Assembly (NCBI GenBank): GCA_958454405.1
Contig: CAUEBO010000016.1
Location: 1-49,781 of the forward strand
Length of the DNA: 49,781 nt
Direction: 5' to 3'
DNA from: an uncultured Eggerthellaceae bacterium
GTDB taxonomy: Bacteria > Actinomycetota > Coriobacteriia > Coriobacteriales > Eggerthellaceae
A program made the position numbers and the translations under genes. The notes beneath the pieces were generated by a model. It worked only from the letters and a program-made list of their open reading frames with translations, was not told the DNA's origin and ran no database searches. Below are positions 40,011 through 47,950 of this stretch, one piece after another. Position 1 is the stretch's first letter, and each line of letters starts with the position of its first letter.

Positions 40011-40778
40011 CTACGCCTTGGCATCGGCGGCCAGCTTGAAACCGAGGCCCCACACCGTTTGGATGTAGCCGTCGGTGCCGGTGGGCCTGAGCTTGCTGCG
40101 GATGTTGGACACGTGCACGCTCACGGTGCTGTCGTCGGAGGCGTACGGCTCGCCCCAGGCCAGCTCGAACAGCTCCTGCTTGGTGTAGACCTTCTTCGGA
40201 TGGGCCGCCAGAAGCTCCACGATGTTGAACTCGATGCGGGTGAGCGGAACGTCCTCCCCGCCCACCGCAAGCGTGCGCGCCTCGCCGTCGAGCTCCCACG
40301 AGCCCACGCGCAGCATGCGGCCGCCGGACGAGGGCGCCGCGGCGCGCCCGCGATGGCGCAGCTGCACCTCGATGCGCGCGACGAGCTCGTCGAGGTCGAA
40401 CGGCTTTGCCAGGTAGTCGTCCGCGCCCAGCTTCAGCAGGTCGATCTTGTCGGTGGCGGCCGTGCGAGCCGAAGTCACGATGATGGGCGTGGCGGGGTCT
40501 GTTTCCCGGATGAGCCTCACGATGTCCTCGCCGGGCATGCCCGGCAGCATGAGGTCGCACACCACCACGTCGAACGGAGCAGAGACGAAGGAGCCGGCGC
40601 CCGGAACGGAGGAGCCCGCTGTTCCGCCCGCGGCCGCGCGCTCCAGAACGAGGCGGGCCTCCGTGCCCGAGAACGCCTGCGAACACGCGTAGCCCGCACG
40701 CTCGAGATGGTCTGCGACGATGCCGTTGATGTCGGCGTCGTCCTCCACGATGAGGACGGTCGCGCCGCCCCCGCTCAT
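40011..40778 (-). CDS. OmpR/PhoB-family response regulator
   Basis: 255 aa. Receiver domain: VLIVEDDADINGI, phospho-acceptor Asp near 75 in VVCDLMLPGM, TSA, and the Lys of LAKPFDLDEL. Between helix 2 and the phospho-Asp strand is an unusual Gly/Ser-rich insert of about 18 residues (GGTAGSSVPGAGSFVSAP). The C-terminal winged helix starts near 155, with LTRIEFNIVELL and SVHVSNIRSKL. GAGGAGG precedes the ATG, which overlaps the HxlR stop (ATGA). Probably activates the downstream ABC operon. Confidence 0.92.
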   Translation of the reverse strand: MSGGGATVLIVEDDADINGIVADHLERAGYACSQAFSGTEARLVLERAAAGGTAGSSVPGAGSFVSAPFDVVVCDLMLPGMPGEDIVRLIRETDPATPIIVTSARTAATDKIDLLKLGADDYLAKPFDLDELVARIEVQLRHRGRAAAPSSGGRMLRVGSWELDGEARTLAVGGEDVPLTRIEFNIVELLAAHPKKVYTKQELFELAWGEPYASDDSTVSVHVSNIRSKLRPTGTDGYIQTVWGLGFKLAADAKA

Positions 40779-41143
40779 GCGCGCGCCTCCTCGCAGCGCG
40801 CCGTGCCGGCTTCCGTCGCCATCTCGTCGAGCACGCCCTTCCCCCAGGCGCACATGGCGCTGAGGACGGGAACGAAGCTTTCGCCACGATCGGTAAGCGA
40901 GTATTCGGTCTTCGGCGGAACCTGGTGGTACAGCTTGCGATGCAGCATGCCGTCGGCCTCGAGCTCGCGCAGCTGCTGGGTGAGCATCTTGGGCGTGGCC
41001 TGCGGCATGAGCCGCTGCAGCTCGCCGAAGCGCAGGACTTCGTGCTGGCTGACGTGCCACAGGACGAGCACCTTGTGCTTGCCGCCCACGATGTCGATGG
41101 TGGCTTCGACGGGGCAGTGGTATGCGTTCGGACCGGTTTTCAT
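40775..41143 (-). CDS. HxlR-family transcriptional regulator
   Basis: 122 aa. Classic HxlR winged helix: HCPVEATIDIVGGKHKVLVLWHV, then MPQATPKMLTQQLRELEADGMLHR and the YSLTDRGESFVPVL wing. Contains Cys10 in the N-terminal CPVEATI segment, the position of the redox-sensing Cys in YodB/HypR-type regulators, so electrophile or thiol-stress sensing is plausible. AAGGAG is 8 nt before the ATG. Overlaps the response regulator start and is divergent from the nitroreductase gene; a perfect palindrome lies between. Confidence 0.9.
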   Translation of the reverse strand: MKTGPNAYHCPVEATIDIVGGKHKVLVLWHVSQHEVLRFGELQRLMPQATPKMLTQQLRELEADGMLHRKLYHQVPPKTEYSLTDRGESFVPVLSAMCAWGKGVLDEMATEAGTARCEEARA

Positions 41144-41201
41144 GCGATGCTCCTTCGAGGCGGATCCCCCGCCCTTGCGGGAACGGCTCCCTCGTGCCTC
41201 G

Positions 41202-41221
41202 TACTATCGTTTTCGATAGTA
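41202..41221. promoter_or_regulatory. Palindromic operator between HxlR and nitroreductase genes
   Basis: TACTATCG-TTTT-CGATAGTA, a perfect 20-bp palindrome. YodB-type HxlR regulators bind TACTAT...ATAGTA-like sites, so this is the likely HxlR operator. A TATACT -10 for the hxlR direction overlaps its right end. Confidence 0.68.
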
Positions 41222-41337
41222 TATTCCAGAAAAGTGCCTACTTGCCCAGAAGATAGCAGCGCCTATCATGGAGCAGGGAAGATCGTCCGGCGCGCACGCG
41301 CGCACGGAGCAACCGTCCGAAGAGACAAGGAGCACCC

Positions 41338-41850
41338 ATGTCGTTTCTGAATCTCGCCAAGCAGCGCTGCTCGATCCGCGCCTACGAGCCGACGCCGGTG
41401 GAGCCGGAGAAGATAGCCGCCATCGTGGAGGCCGCGCACGTCGCGCCCACTGCCGCGAACCGACAGCCCGTCCGCATCATCCAAGTGGCCAGCGCGGAGG
41501 GGCTGGCCAAGCTCGGGAAGGCCGCCAACGTCCACGGCGCCCCCCTCGCGTTCATCGTGTGCGCCGACCGCGATCGCGCGTGGCATCGGCCGGTCGACGG
41601 CATGGTGACTACCGACATCGACGCGTCCATCATCACCGACCACATGATGTTGGCTGCAGCCGACCTGGGGCTTGGCAGCGTGTGGATCTGCGCTTTCAAT
41701 CCCCAGGTCGTGCGCGACGAATTCAATCTGCCGGATGCGCTCGTGCCGGTGAACATCCTGGCCGTCGGCCATGCCGCCTGCGAATTCAAGGATCCCGAGC
41801 GCCACGCCTCCGAACGCATCCCCGTGAACGAGCTGGTGACGGAAGCATAG
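41338..41850 (+). CDS. Nitroreductase-family flavoprotein
   Basis: 170 aa, compact nitroreductase fold. FMN-site features: RCSIRAYEPTPVE at the start (the SxRxF/Y motif), APTAANRQPVRI, and LGLGSVWICAFNP for the phosphate side. Uses NAD(P)H to reduce nitro or quinone compounds. AAGGAG is 5 nt before the ATG. Divergent from HxlR, with a perfect palindrome in the 194-bp gap: the YodB-azoreductase style pairing, suggesting induction by quinones or electrophiles. Confidence 0.88.
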   Translation: MSFLNLAKQRCSIRAYEPTPVEPEKIAAIVEAAHVAPTAANRQPVRIIQVASAEGLAKLGKAANVHGAPLAFIVCADRDRAWHRPVDGMVTTDIDASIITDHMMLAAADLGLGSVWICAFNPQVVRDEFNLPDALVPVNILAVGHAACEFKDPERHASERIPVNELVTEA

Positions 41851-41877
41851 CGGGGCGCACCGCCGAAGCTGGGAGGC

Positions 41878-43248
41878 TCATCGCCCCGACGCCCCGCGCG
41901 AACGCGACCAGTGGCGCACATAGACGCCGCCGATGATCGCCGGGATGACGGGCGAGGCCGCCTGCGCCACGAAGATGCCCACGTAGCCCGCGCCCAGCAC
42001 GCCGCTCAGCAGGAACGCCAGGCCGAAGCGCACGGCGAACGCGTCGATGAGGGAGTTGGCCAGCACAAGCCGCGGTGAGCCGGCGCCGAGCGCGAACGAG
42101 TCGAAGCTGTACATGGCGGCGTAGAACAGCCCGTTCACGCTGCACGTGATGCGCAGGTAGAGCACGGCCACGTCGAGCGTCGCCGGCTCGGCCAGGCCGT
42201 ACAGCGCCACGATGGCCGGAGCCAGCAGCTGGATGAGCACCTGGATGCTCAACGTGACGCCGATGTTGAACCGCGCGCCCAGCCGTGCGACGTCGCGGGC
42301 GCGGGCAAGCTCGCCGGCCCCGACGTTCTGCGCGGCGGCCGTGGTGATGGCCTGCCCGATGGCCCAGCACGGAAGCCCTGCGATGGTGCTTATCTGCAGC
42401 CCCACGCCGGCAGCTGCGGCCACGTCGGTGCCGTAGCGGTTGATCAAGCCGGTGACCAGCGCATACGACAGGTTCACCACCGCCATCTGCACGGCGGAGG
42501 GCAGGCCCACGCGCAGGACCGCGCCCACGTCGGCGATCCAGCCGAACGCGCGGCCGCGAAGCGGGCTGCCCCCGAACGGGCGCACCGCGGGATAGCGCCG
42601 CCACACGAACGCGAGCGCCAGCGCGGCGGCGAGCCCCTGCGCCGCCACGGTTGCCACGGCGGCCCCCGGCACGCCGAGGCCCGCCGGGCCCACCAGCACC
42701 AAATCGAGCGCCATGTTCACGAAGGCCGCCGCTCCCACCAGCACAAGCGGCGTCCAGGCGTCGCCCTGCGCCTTCAAAAACGCCGCGGCGGCATTCATCA
42801 AGAACGGCCCCACCGCGCCGCAGCACAGCACCGTCGTGTAGGACACCGCGCCTTCGAGCGCGGCGGCGGGCACCGCGTTCGCCACGAACGCGGGACGCGC
42901 CAACAGCACCCCGGCCGCCGCAATGCCCGCCGACGCCAGCAGCGCCACCGCGAGCGTGGCCGCATAGGCGCGCCGCTGCGCGAGCGCGTCGCGCGCACCC
43001 ACCGCCCGCGCAACCACCACGCCGCCTCCGGCCGTGAGCCCGATGACGAACGCGTTCACCAGAAAGACGGCGTTCACCGCGTTGCTCATGGACACCAGCC
43101 CCACGTCGCCCACCACTTGGCCGACCACCACCATGTCGACCGCTTGGTACACGTATTGCAGAAGGTTCACCGCCATGAGCGGCAACGCGAACGAGAGCAG
43201 CTGCCGGAACAGCGGCCCCTCGGAAAAAGAAACGGAAGTAGACACCAT
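41878..43248 (-). CDS. MATE-family multidrug/metabolite exporter
   Basis: About 456 aa, 12 membrane helices in two MatE repeats. FRQLLSFALPLMAVNLLQYVYQAVDMVVVG in helix 1 and GLPSAVQMAVVNLSYALVTGLINRYG in helix 7 are the matching repeat starts. Expected to expel cationic drugs or metabolites using Na+ or H+. ATG 43248 follows AAGAGG; a 22-codon upstream extension is not homologous. Its leader is unusually long (about 300 nt) and holds an intrinsic terminator and a possible short leader frame, pointing to attenuation control. Confidence 0.9.
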   Translation of the reverse strand: MVSTSVSFSEGPLFRQLLSFALPLMAVNLLQYVYQAVDMVVVGQVVGDVGLVSMSNAVNAVFLVNAFVIGLTAGGGVVVARAVGARDALAQRRAYAATLAVALLASAGIAAAGVLLARPAFVANAVPAAALEGAVSYTTVLCCGAVGPFLMNAAAAFLKAQGDAWTPLVLVGAAAFVNMALDLVLVGPAGLGVPGAAVATVAAQGLAAALALAFVWRRYPAVRPFGGSPLRGRAFGWIADVGAVLRVGLPSAVQMAVVNLSYALVTGLINRYGTDVAAAAGVGLQISTIAGLPCWAIGQAITTAAAQNVGAGELARARDVARLGARFNIGVTLSIQVLIQLLAPAIVALYGLAEPATLDVAVLYLRITCSVNGLFYAAMYSFDSFALGAGSPRLVLANSLIDAFAVRFGLAFLLSGVLGAGYVGIFVAQAASPVIPAIIGGVYVRHWSRSRGASGR

Positions 43249-43353
43249 GCACCTCTTGGGATCTCGGAATGCGGAAACGGAATAGCGCCGATCCTCAGCG
43301 GACACTCCCCGCAACGAACCATCGTCGACGGGTCCGCGAGCCAGCGCGCAAAA

Positions 43354-43387
43354 AAGCGCCGCAGATGAATCATCACCTGCGGCGCTT
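43354..43387 (-). terminator. Intrinsic terminator in the MATE leader
   Basis: Perfect 11-bp arms AAGCGCCGCAG / CTGCGGCGCTT (43354-43364 and 43377-43387), with further TGA/TCA pairing inside. On the minus strand a run of six T residues follows at once. It lies upstream of the MATE coding start, so read-through must be regulated for expression. Confidence 0.7.
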
Positions 43388-43427
43388 GCGAATGCGGCGT
43401 TCCGGCATCGACGAAGATGGCGAGCCC

Positions 43428-43529
43428 CTAGGCGGCACGCCTTCCGATGCCGATGACTATGCCCGTCTCTGCTCCGTGCGATGCTTCATCGGCGATCACG
43501 CGCGGAGCGGCTGCCCTGCAAAGTATCAC
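43428..43529 (-). CDS. Possible leader peptide (uORF) ahead of the MATE gene
   Basis: GTG start at 43529 with TTTGGAGG 4 nt upstream, 33 codons, stop at 43428, forty bases before the terminator stem. The peptide begins MILCRAAAPRVIADE and ends GIGRRAA. No homology is recognised. It would be placed right for ribosome-stalling attenuation, but the frame is short and may not be translated. Confidence 0.4.
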   Translation of the reverse strand: MILCRAAAPRVIADEASHGAETGIVIGIGRRAA

Positions 43530-43562
43530 GAGTCCTCCAAAGGGGTGTGCAAAACGCCGCCC

Positions 43563-43591
43563 AGCATACCGCGCCGCTTTGCCGCCGTCAA
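43563..43591 (-). promoter_or_regulatory. Promoter of the MATE leader transcript
   Basis: TTGACG (43586-43591) and TATGCT (43563-43568) on the minus strand, 17 bp apart. Initiation near 43556 gives a leader of about 300 nt. The 501-bp interval 43249-43749 holds nothing else I can call, apart from the short leader frame. Confidence 0.6.
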
Positions 43592-43749
43592 CCTGATGGC
43601 GCGCAACACAGGCGCCGGCCGCCTTGTCAGCATCGGGCAACGGACAAGAGACGGATCGTCCACAAGCGGCTCCGTCAACTGGATGTGGCCGCATACTGCT
43701 CTTGCAGCATCAAACCGAAAGCCTCGTGCGCGAGAAAGCCAGAACTGCC

Positions 43750-45207
43750 ATGTCCCTCGATGCCATCCTTCCCGTTGCGGCCGTCCTGGCCGTGTTCGTC
43801 GCCTTGCTCCTCGTCCTGCGCTTCATGAAGGCGAAGGGTGCGGGCTTCACGCCGCGCGTGTTCGCGGCGCTGGGACTGGGCATCGCGCTGGGAATCGGCA
43901 TCCAGCTGGCGCTCGGACGCGGAAGCGACGCGGCCGCAACGGCGCTCGATTGGATGTCGATCGTGGGCCAGGGCTACATCGCATTGCTGAAGATGCTGGT
44001 GATGCCGCTCGTGTTCGTGGCCATCGTGGGCGCGTTCACCCGCACAAAGGTCACGGAGAACTTGGGGCGCATCAGCGCCGTCGTGCTGGCCGTGCTGCTG
44101 GGCACCGTGGCGGTGGCTGCGCTCACCGGTTGGGCGGCGGTAGCGTTCTCAGGGCTCGCAGGCGCCAGATTCACCGAATCGGGAGCAGGCGCGAGCGCCG
44201 ACAGCCTGCAAGCGCTTCAAGCCGAGCAGCAGCAGGTAGCGGGTCTCTCGCTGCCCCAAATGATCCTCTCATTCATTCCCGTGAACGTGTTCGCCGACTT
44301 GGCCGGAAGCCGCGCCACCTCCACCATCGCCGTCGTCATCTTCGCCGCCATCGTGGGCATCGCCTACCTCAAACTGCGCGCACGCGGAGAAGAAGCAGGC
44401 GGCACCAACGCCCCCGCCAACGCCGCTGCCAAGCAGGCCGCGTTCTTCAAGCAGCTCATCGACAGCCTGTACGGCATCGTCATGCGCATCGTGTCCATGG
44501 TGCTCGCGCTCACGCCTTACGGCGTGCTGGCGCTCATCGCCCATGTCATGGCCACGAGCGATTACGCCGCCATCCTCGACCTGGGAAAGTTCGTGGCGGT
44601 GTCCTACGGAGCGCTCCTGTTCATGTTCCTGGTGCACTGCGTCATCCTGCTGGCGAACCGCGTGAGCCCGCTTACGTATTTGAAAAAGGCGTTTCCTGTG
44701 CTCAGCTTCGCGTTCGTGGCGCGCTCGAGCGCGGGAGCGGTACCCCTCAACATCGAGACGCAAACGCGCGCCCTGGGCGTGGGCGAGGCCACGGCTAACT
44801 TCTCGGCCAGCTTCGGCATGTCCATCGGGCAGAACGGGTGCGCGGGCATCTACCCCGCCATGCTGGCCACCATCATCGCCCCCACCGTGGGCATCGACGT
44901 GTTCTCGCCGACGTTCGTGGCTGGGCTCGTGGCCGTGGTGGTGATCAGCTCGTTCGGCGTGGCGGGCGTGGGCGGCGGCGCGACGTTCGCCTCGCTCATC
45001 GTGCTGGGCACCATGGGACTGCCCATCGAGATCGTGGGGCTTCTGGCCTCGGTCGAGCCGCTCATCGACATGGGCCGCACGGCGCTCAACGTGAGCGACT
45101 CCATGGTGGCCGGCGTCACCGCATCCAATGCTGTGGGCGACCTCGACCGCGCCGTGCTGCGCGACCCGAATGCCCGCGTGAGCGGCGAGGAGCACGCGAA
45201 GCTATAG
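43750..45207 (+). CDS. Dicarboxylate/amino acid:cation symporter, TcyP-like
   Basis: 485 aa. DAACS family with eight helices and two re-entrant hairpins: the Ser-rich HP1 region VARSSAGAVPLNIETQTRALG, the TM7 stretch FSASFGMSIGQNGCAGIYPAML, and HP2 GVAGVGGGATFASLIVLG. The IGQNGCAGIYPAM block resembles the TcyP cystine importers, so L-cystine uptake is the best guess. The ATG at 43750 has only GAGAAAG about 13 nt upstream, a weak site; an in-frame GTG eight codons earlier is an alternative. Divergent from the MATE leader, convergent with the HAD gene. Confidence 0.85.
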   Translation: MSLDAILPVAAVLAVFVALLLVLRFMKAKGAGFTPRVFAALGLGIALGIGIQLALGRGSDAAATALDWMSIVGQGYIALLKMLVMPLVFVAIVGAFTRTKVTENLGRISAVVLAVLLGTVAVAALTGWAAVAFSGLAGARFTESGAGASADSLQALQAEQQQVAGLSLPQMILSFIPVNVFADLAGSRATSTIAVVIFAAIVGIAYLKLRARGEEAGGTNAPANAAAKQAAFFKQLIDSLYGIVMRIVSMVLALTPYGVLALIAHVMATSDYAAILDLGKFVAVSYGALLFMFLVHCVILLANRVSPLTYLKKAFPVLSFAFVARSSAGAVPLNIETQTRALGVGEATANFSASFGMSIGQNGCAGIYPAMLATIIAPTVGIDVFSPTFVAGLVAVVVISSFGVAGVGGGATFASLIVLGTMGLPIEIVGLLASVEPLIDMGRTALNVSDSMVAGVTASNAVGDLDRAVLRDPNARVSGEEHAKL

Positions 45208-45273
45208 CAGCGGTTGATCGCCCGCCGATCACCCAGAGCGGGCAACCAACGGGCGATGCCCCGGCAACAGAGG

Positions 45274-45304
45274 GCGCGGAAAGGACTTGCCAGCTCTTCC
45301 GCGC
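45274..45304. terminator. Hairpin between convergent TcyP-like and HAD genes
   Basis: GCGCGGAA / TTCCGCGC 8-bp arms (45274-45281, 45297-45304), 15-nt loop, no T-tract; a possible bidirectional terminator. Confidence 0.35.
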
Positions 45305-45374
45305 GCTCGCCGCATTGCCTGTGCCGTTGCGAGAGCGCCGCGCCGGGCGATCAGGAGATTACCCGTCCGGAGGT

Positions 45375-46172
45375 CTACCTGCCCTCGATGCCCGCCAGCA
45401 CCTTCCGCAGCTCGTTCTGCACGCTGTTTTCGGCGTTCGTGCCGATGGTCTTCGCGGCTATCTGCTTGATGGCGGAGCGGGCGTTGCCCATGGCCACGCT
45501 CGTCCCCGCCATGCGCAGTATCTCGTAGTCGTTCATCGAGTCGCCGAACGCCATCATCTCTTCGGGCCGGATGCCGTGGGCGTCCAACACCTGGCCCACG
45601 CCGGTGGCCTTGCTCACGCCGCGCTGCATGACGTCGATCCACTTGCGGCCCGAAGGCGCGAACACGAAGTCGTCGTCCAGCTCGCGCGTGAGGATGTAGG
45701 CCATGTCCATGACGGCATCGTCGCAGTACACCGATGCTTTCAGGATGCTCGTCCGCGGAGAGGGCACGTCGAGCACGCGCACGGGGTTCGGCAGGTTCTT
45801 GTCCACCTCGCGCTCGAAGCGCTCCTCGTCGTCCAGCAGATAGCTGCGCGTTTCGTCGAACAGCGCCAGGTGCATGGTGTCGAACATATCCACGACGCGA
45901 GCCAGCCGCTTCACGGCCGCGTGCGAGAACACCTCCAAGTCCACCAGCTCGTCCCCCACGACAACTTGCGCGCCGTTCGACGCAACGAAGTCCATGCAAT
46001 CGACGATGGGTTCGAACAGCTCGCACAGCGTGTCGAAGCGCCGCCCCGACGTGGCCGCGAACCGCACACCCGCCTCGCGCAGGCGCAGGATGAGGTCGAA
46101 GGCGCCGTCGGGCACGCATTCGTTCCCGTCGAGGAACGCGCCGTCCATGTCGCTGGCGATGAATTTGATCAT
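45375..46172 (-). CDS. HAD-superfamily phosphatase, Cof type
   Basis: 265 aa. HAD subclass IIB architecture: motif I DMDGAFLDGN, motif II ATSGRR, motif III Lys, and motif IV FGDSMNDYEML-type (reads GDSMNDYEILR). Normally DMDGT; here the Thr is Ala, a conservative oddity. Cof-type proteins dephosphorylate sugar phosphates, FMN or pyridoxal phosphate; no substrate is evident. CAGGAGG is 7 nt before the ATG. Monocistronic; a TACAAT lies at 46278-46283. Confidence 0.88.
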   Translation of the reverse strand: MIKFIASDMDGAFLDGNECVPDGAFDLILRLREAGVRFAATSGRRFDTLCELFEPIVDCMDFVASNGAQVVVGDELVDLEVFSHAAVKRLARVVDMFDTMHLALFDETRSYLLDDEERFEREVDKNLPNPVRVLDVPSPRTSILKASVYCDDAVMDMAYILTRELDDDFVFAPSGRKWIDVMQRGVSKATGVGQVLDAHGIRPEEMMAFGDSMNDYEILRMAGTSVAMGNARSAIKQIAAKTIGTNAENSVQNELRKVLAGIEGR

Positions 46173-46365
46173 GTTGGAACCTCCTGGGCTGGAACGCTGC
46201 CGCACGAAAGCGCGCGCTGCCGCGAACCCGACAAGGCACCGTCCGAAGCGGGCCCGCGTCGCTGCGCTTTCCCGGCCATTGTACGACCCGCTTTCACGCG
46301 GCAGCAGTTCACCACCGAGACTTTGCAGGAACTTGAACAAGCCGACAACTGCAACGCACAGGTGG

Positions 46366-47550
46366 CTACGCCTCGAAGCCCACCAGCTCCAATCCGCGGA
46401 ATGCGGCATAGTCCTCAGCGAGGCCGCGCAGCTCGCGTACGTCCACGGCATCGGTCCACAGGTTCGCCTTCACCTCCAGGCCGGCGCTCTTCTTCTTGCC
46501 GGCCCACGTGCCCACCACCTCGCCGCGCAACACGACGGCGCCCGGGTTGGCCACCGTGCGCCATATCCGACGCTGCAGCGTTTTGTCCGCCTGGAGGACG
46601 GCGCGGTCGCGCTGGTCAAGATAGGGGTCGTGCGCCGACAGCAGCAACAGCTCGCGTTCAAGCGGTTCGGGCGCGAACAGACGCTCCCGGTCGGCCGCCA
46701 GCACGTAGGCCCGCTTGCCATCGCACGCCACCGGTTCCATCTCGTCGAAGACGGCCTTCCACAGGCGCCGCGCCTGCGTGCCGGAGCAACCCAGCCAGCT
46801 GGCGAACCGGTCGGCCGTCGAAGGGCCGTAGCAGTGCAGGAACTTCCGCACGAGCTTCTTCGGCGCGTCCTTGCCGGGTTCCAGCTCCCGGCCGAGCCAA
46901 CTGCGGTACGACGTGAACGTGGGGCTTGCGCCATCGCGCCCGCCGAACACCACCAGCCCCTTGAACGCGCAGGGACGCAGCAGGAAGGACGCCGCCGCGC
47001 CGCCCACCGTCTGCTTGTCGGGGCTGCCGTACATCGACGGCGCGCGCCACGGCTCCCGTTTGCCCGCGGGCAGCAGCGGCTCGATCCAGTCGGCCAGCGT
47101 TTGGTCAAGCGCGGTCTTGCTGACGACAACCTTGTCGTCCAGCTTCGGCATGACCCGTTCCAGCAAGGCCAGCACCTCGTCGAACTCCATGCCCAAAGCG
47201 TCGAGCGCCAGGCCGATGCCCATCGTGTAGATCCACGGCTCGTCCCCTTGCGGGATCAGCGCGGACAAGAACGCATCGCTTTCCGCCGCGGGGAACACCA
47301 CCGGCGCGCCACGGAAGCTCCACGCCTGCACGAGGGAGCGGTCTTCATACAGCAGGCGATCCATACGTGCCCGATCGCACGCGGGAACGCGGTTGTGCAG
47401 CGCGGCCTCCCATGCGCCCGGCGGGGTGTTCTGCATGCCGCATGCGCCCACGACGGCAAGCACGTCGGCTTCGTCGTACCATGCATCCAAGTAGTGCGCG
47501 TGCAGCCTGAAATTCCGAATATGCTCGACGTTCGGCTCCCGTTCCGCCAT
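46366..47550 (-). CDS. AlkZ-like winged-helix DNA-binding protein (possible DNA glycosylase)
   Basis: 394 aa of the PF06224 family (winged helix DNA-binding domain; AlkZ/YcaQ-like), some members of which are glycosylases that unhook interstrand crosslinks. Seen: SLVQAWSFRGAPVVF near residue 75 (the RG segment after the W of this family), tandem winged-helix regions around FLHCYGPSTADRFASWLGC, and LLSAHDPYLDQRDRAVL, a conserved late motif, then VVLRGEVVGTWAGKKK. AAGGAGG is 6 nt before the ATG at 47550. Substrate and activity unproven. A stand-alone gene. Confidence 0.78.
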   Translation of the reverse strand: MAEREPNVEHIRNFRLHAHYLDAWYDEADVLAVVGACGMQNTPPGAWEAALHNRVPACDRARMDRLLYEDRSLVQAWSFRGAPVVFPAAESDAFLSALIPQGDEPWIYTMGIGLALDALGMEFDEVLALLERVMPKLDDKVVVSKTALDQTLADWIEPLLPAGKREPWRAPSMYGSPDKQTVGGAAASFLLRPCAFKGLVVFGGRDGASPTFTSYRSWLGRELEPGKDAPKKLVRKFLHCYGPSTADRFASWLGCSGTQARRLWKAVFDEMEPVACDGKRAYVLAADRERLFAPEPLERELLLLSAHDPYLDQRDRAVLQADKTLQRRIWRTVANPGAVVLRGEVVGTWAGKKKSAGLEVKANLWTDAVDVRELRGLAEDYAAFRGLELVGFEA

Positions 47551-47950
47551 GCGACGGCCTCCTTTTCCGAAAGATCGGCCTCGACCCACCTTATCAAACG
47601 ACGCCCTCGCATGCCAGCCATCGCCCTTCAACCGCGCACCTATGCACAAGCCGCAAGCGCGACCGCTCTTCGCGGGGCGGACGCGCACCGCCCCGCAGGC
47701 GCAATCTCCAAGGAGCGTTCTCCGAACCCGTTTTCACACGCTTCACAAAACCCCTGTTCACCGCCCCCGCAACCTGAGCGTGCGCGAAACATACCGAAAC
47801 GCAACACCAGAGTGGTGGAGCGCGCGGGCCCGCAATCGCATGATGGGAGCACGAAAGGCACGCTGGCATTCGGCACCGCGGGCCGACGGCTTCCAAGAAG
47901 CGCCGCGCGACTTTCGGGTATGATGCATTCACGAAACGAAAGGACCTTCA
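47551..47950 (+). other. Gene-free interval upstream of the XRE-type gene
   Basis: No convincing frame. A TATGAT -10 at 47919-47924 lies 27 nt before the XRE-gene ATG without a good -35. No strong inverted repeat was noticed. Confidence 0.4.

Noticed and set aside
43249..43600. Known riboswitch (guanidine, PreQ1 or T-box) in the MATE leader
   Set aside because: No consensus core of these classes could be recognised by eye, so only an attenuator-like leader is claimed.
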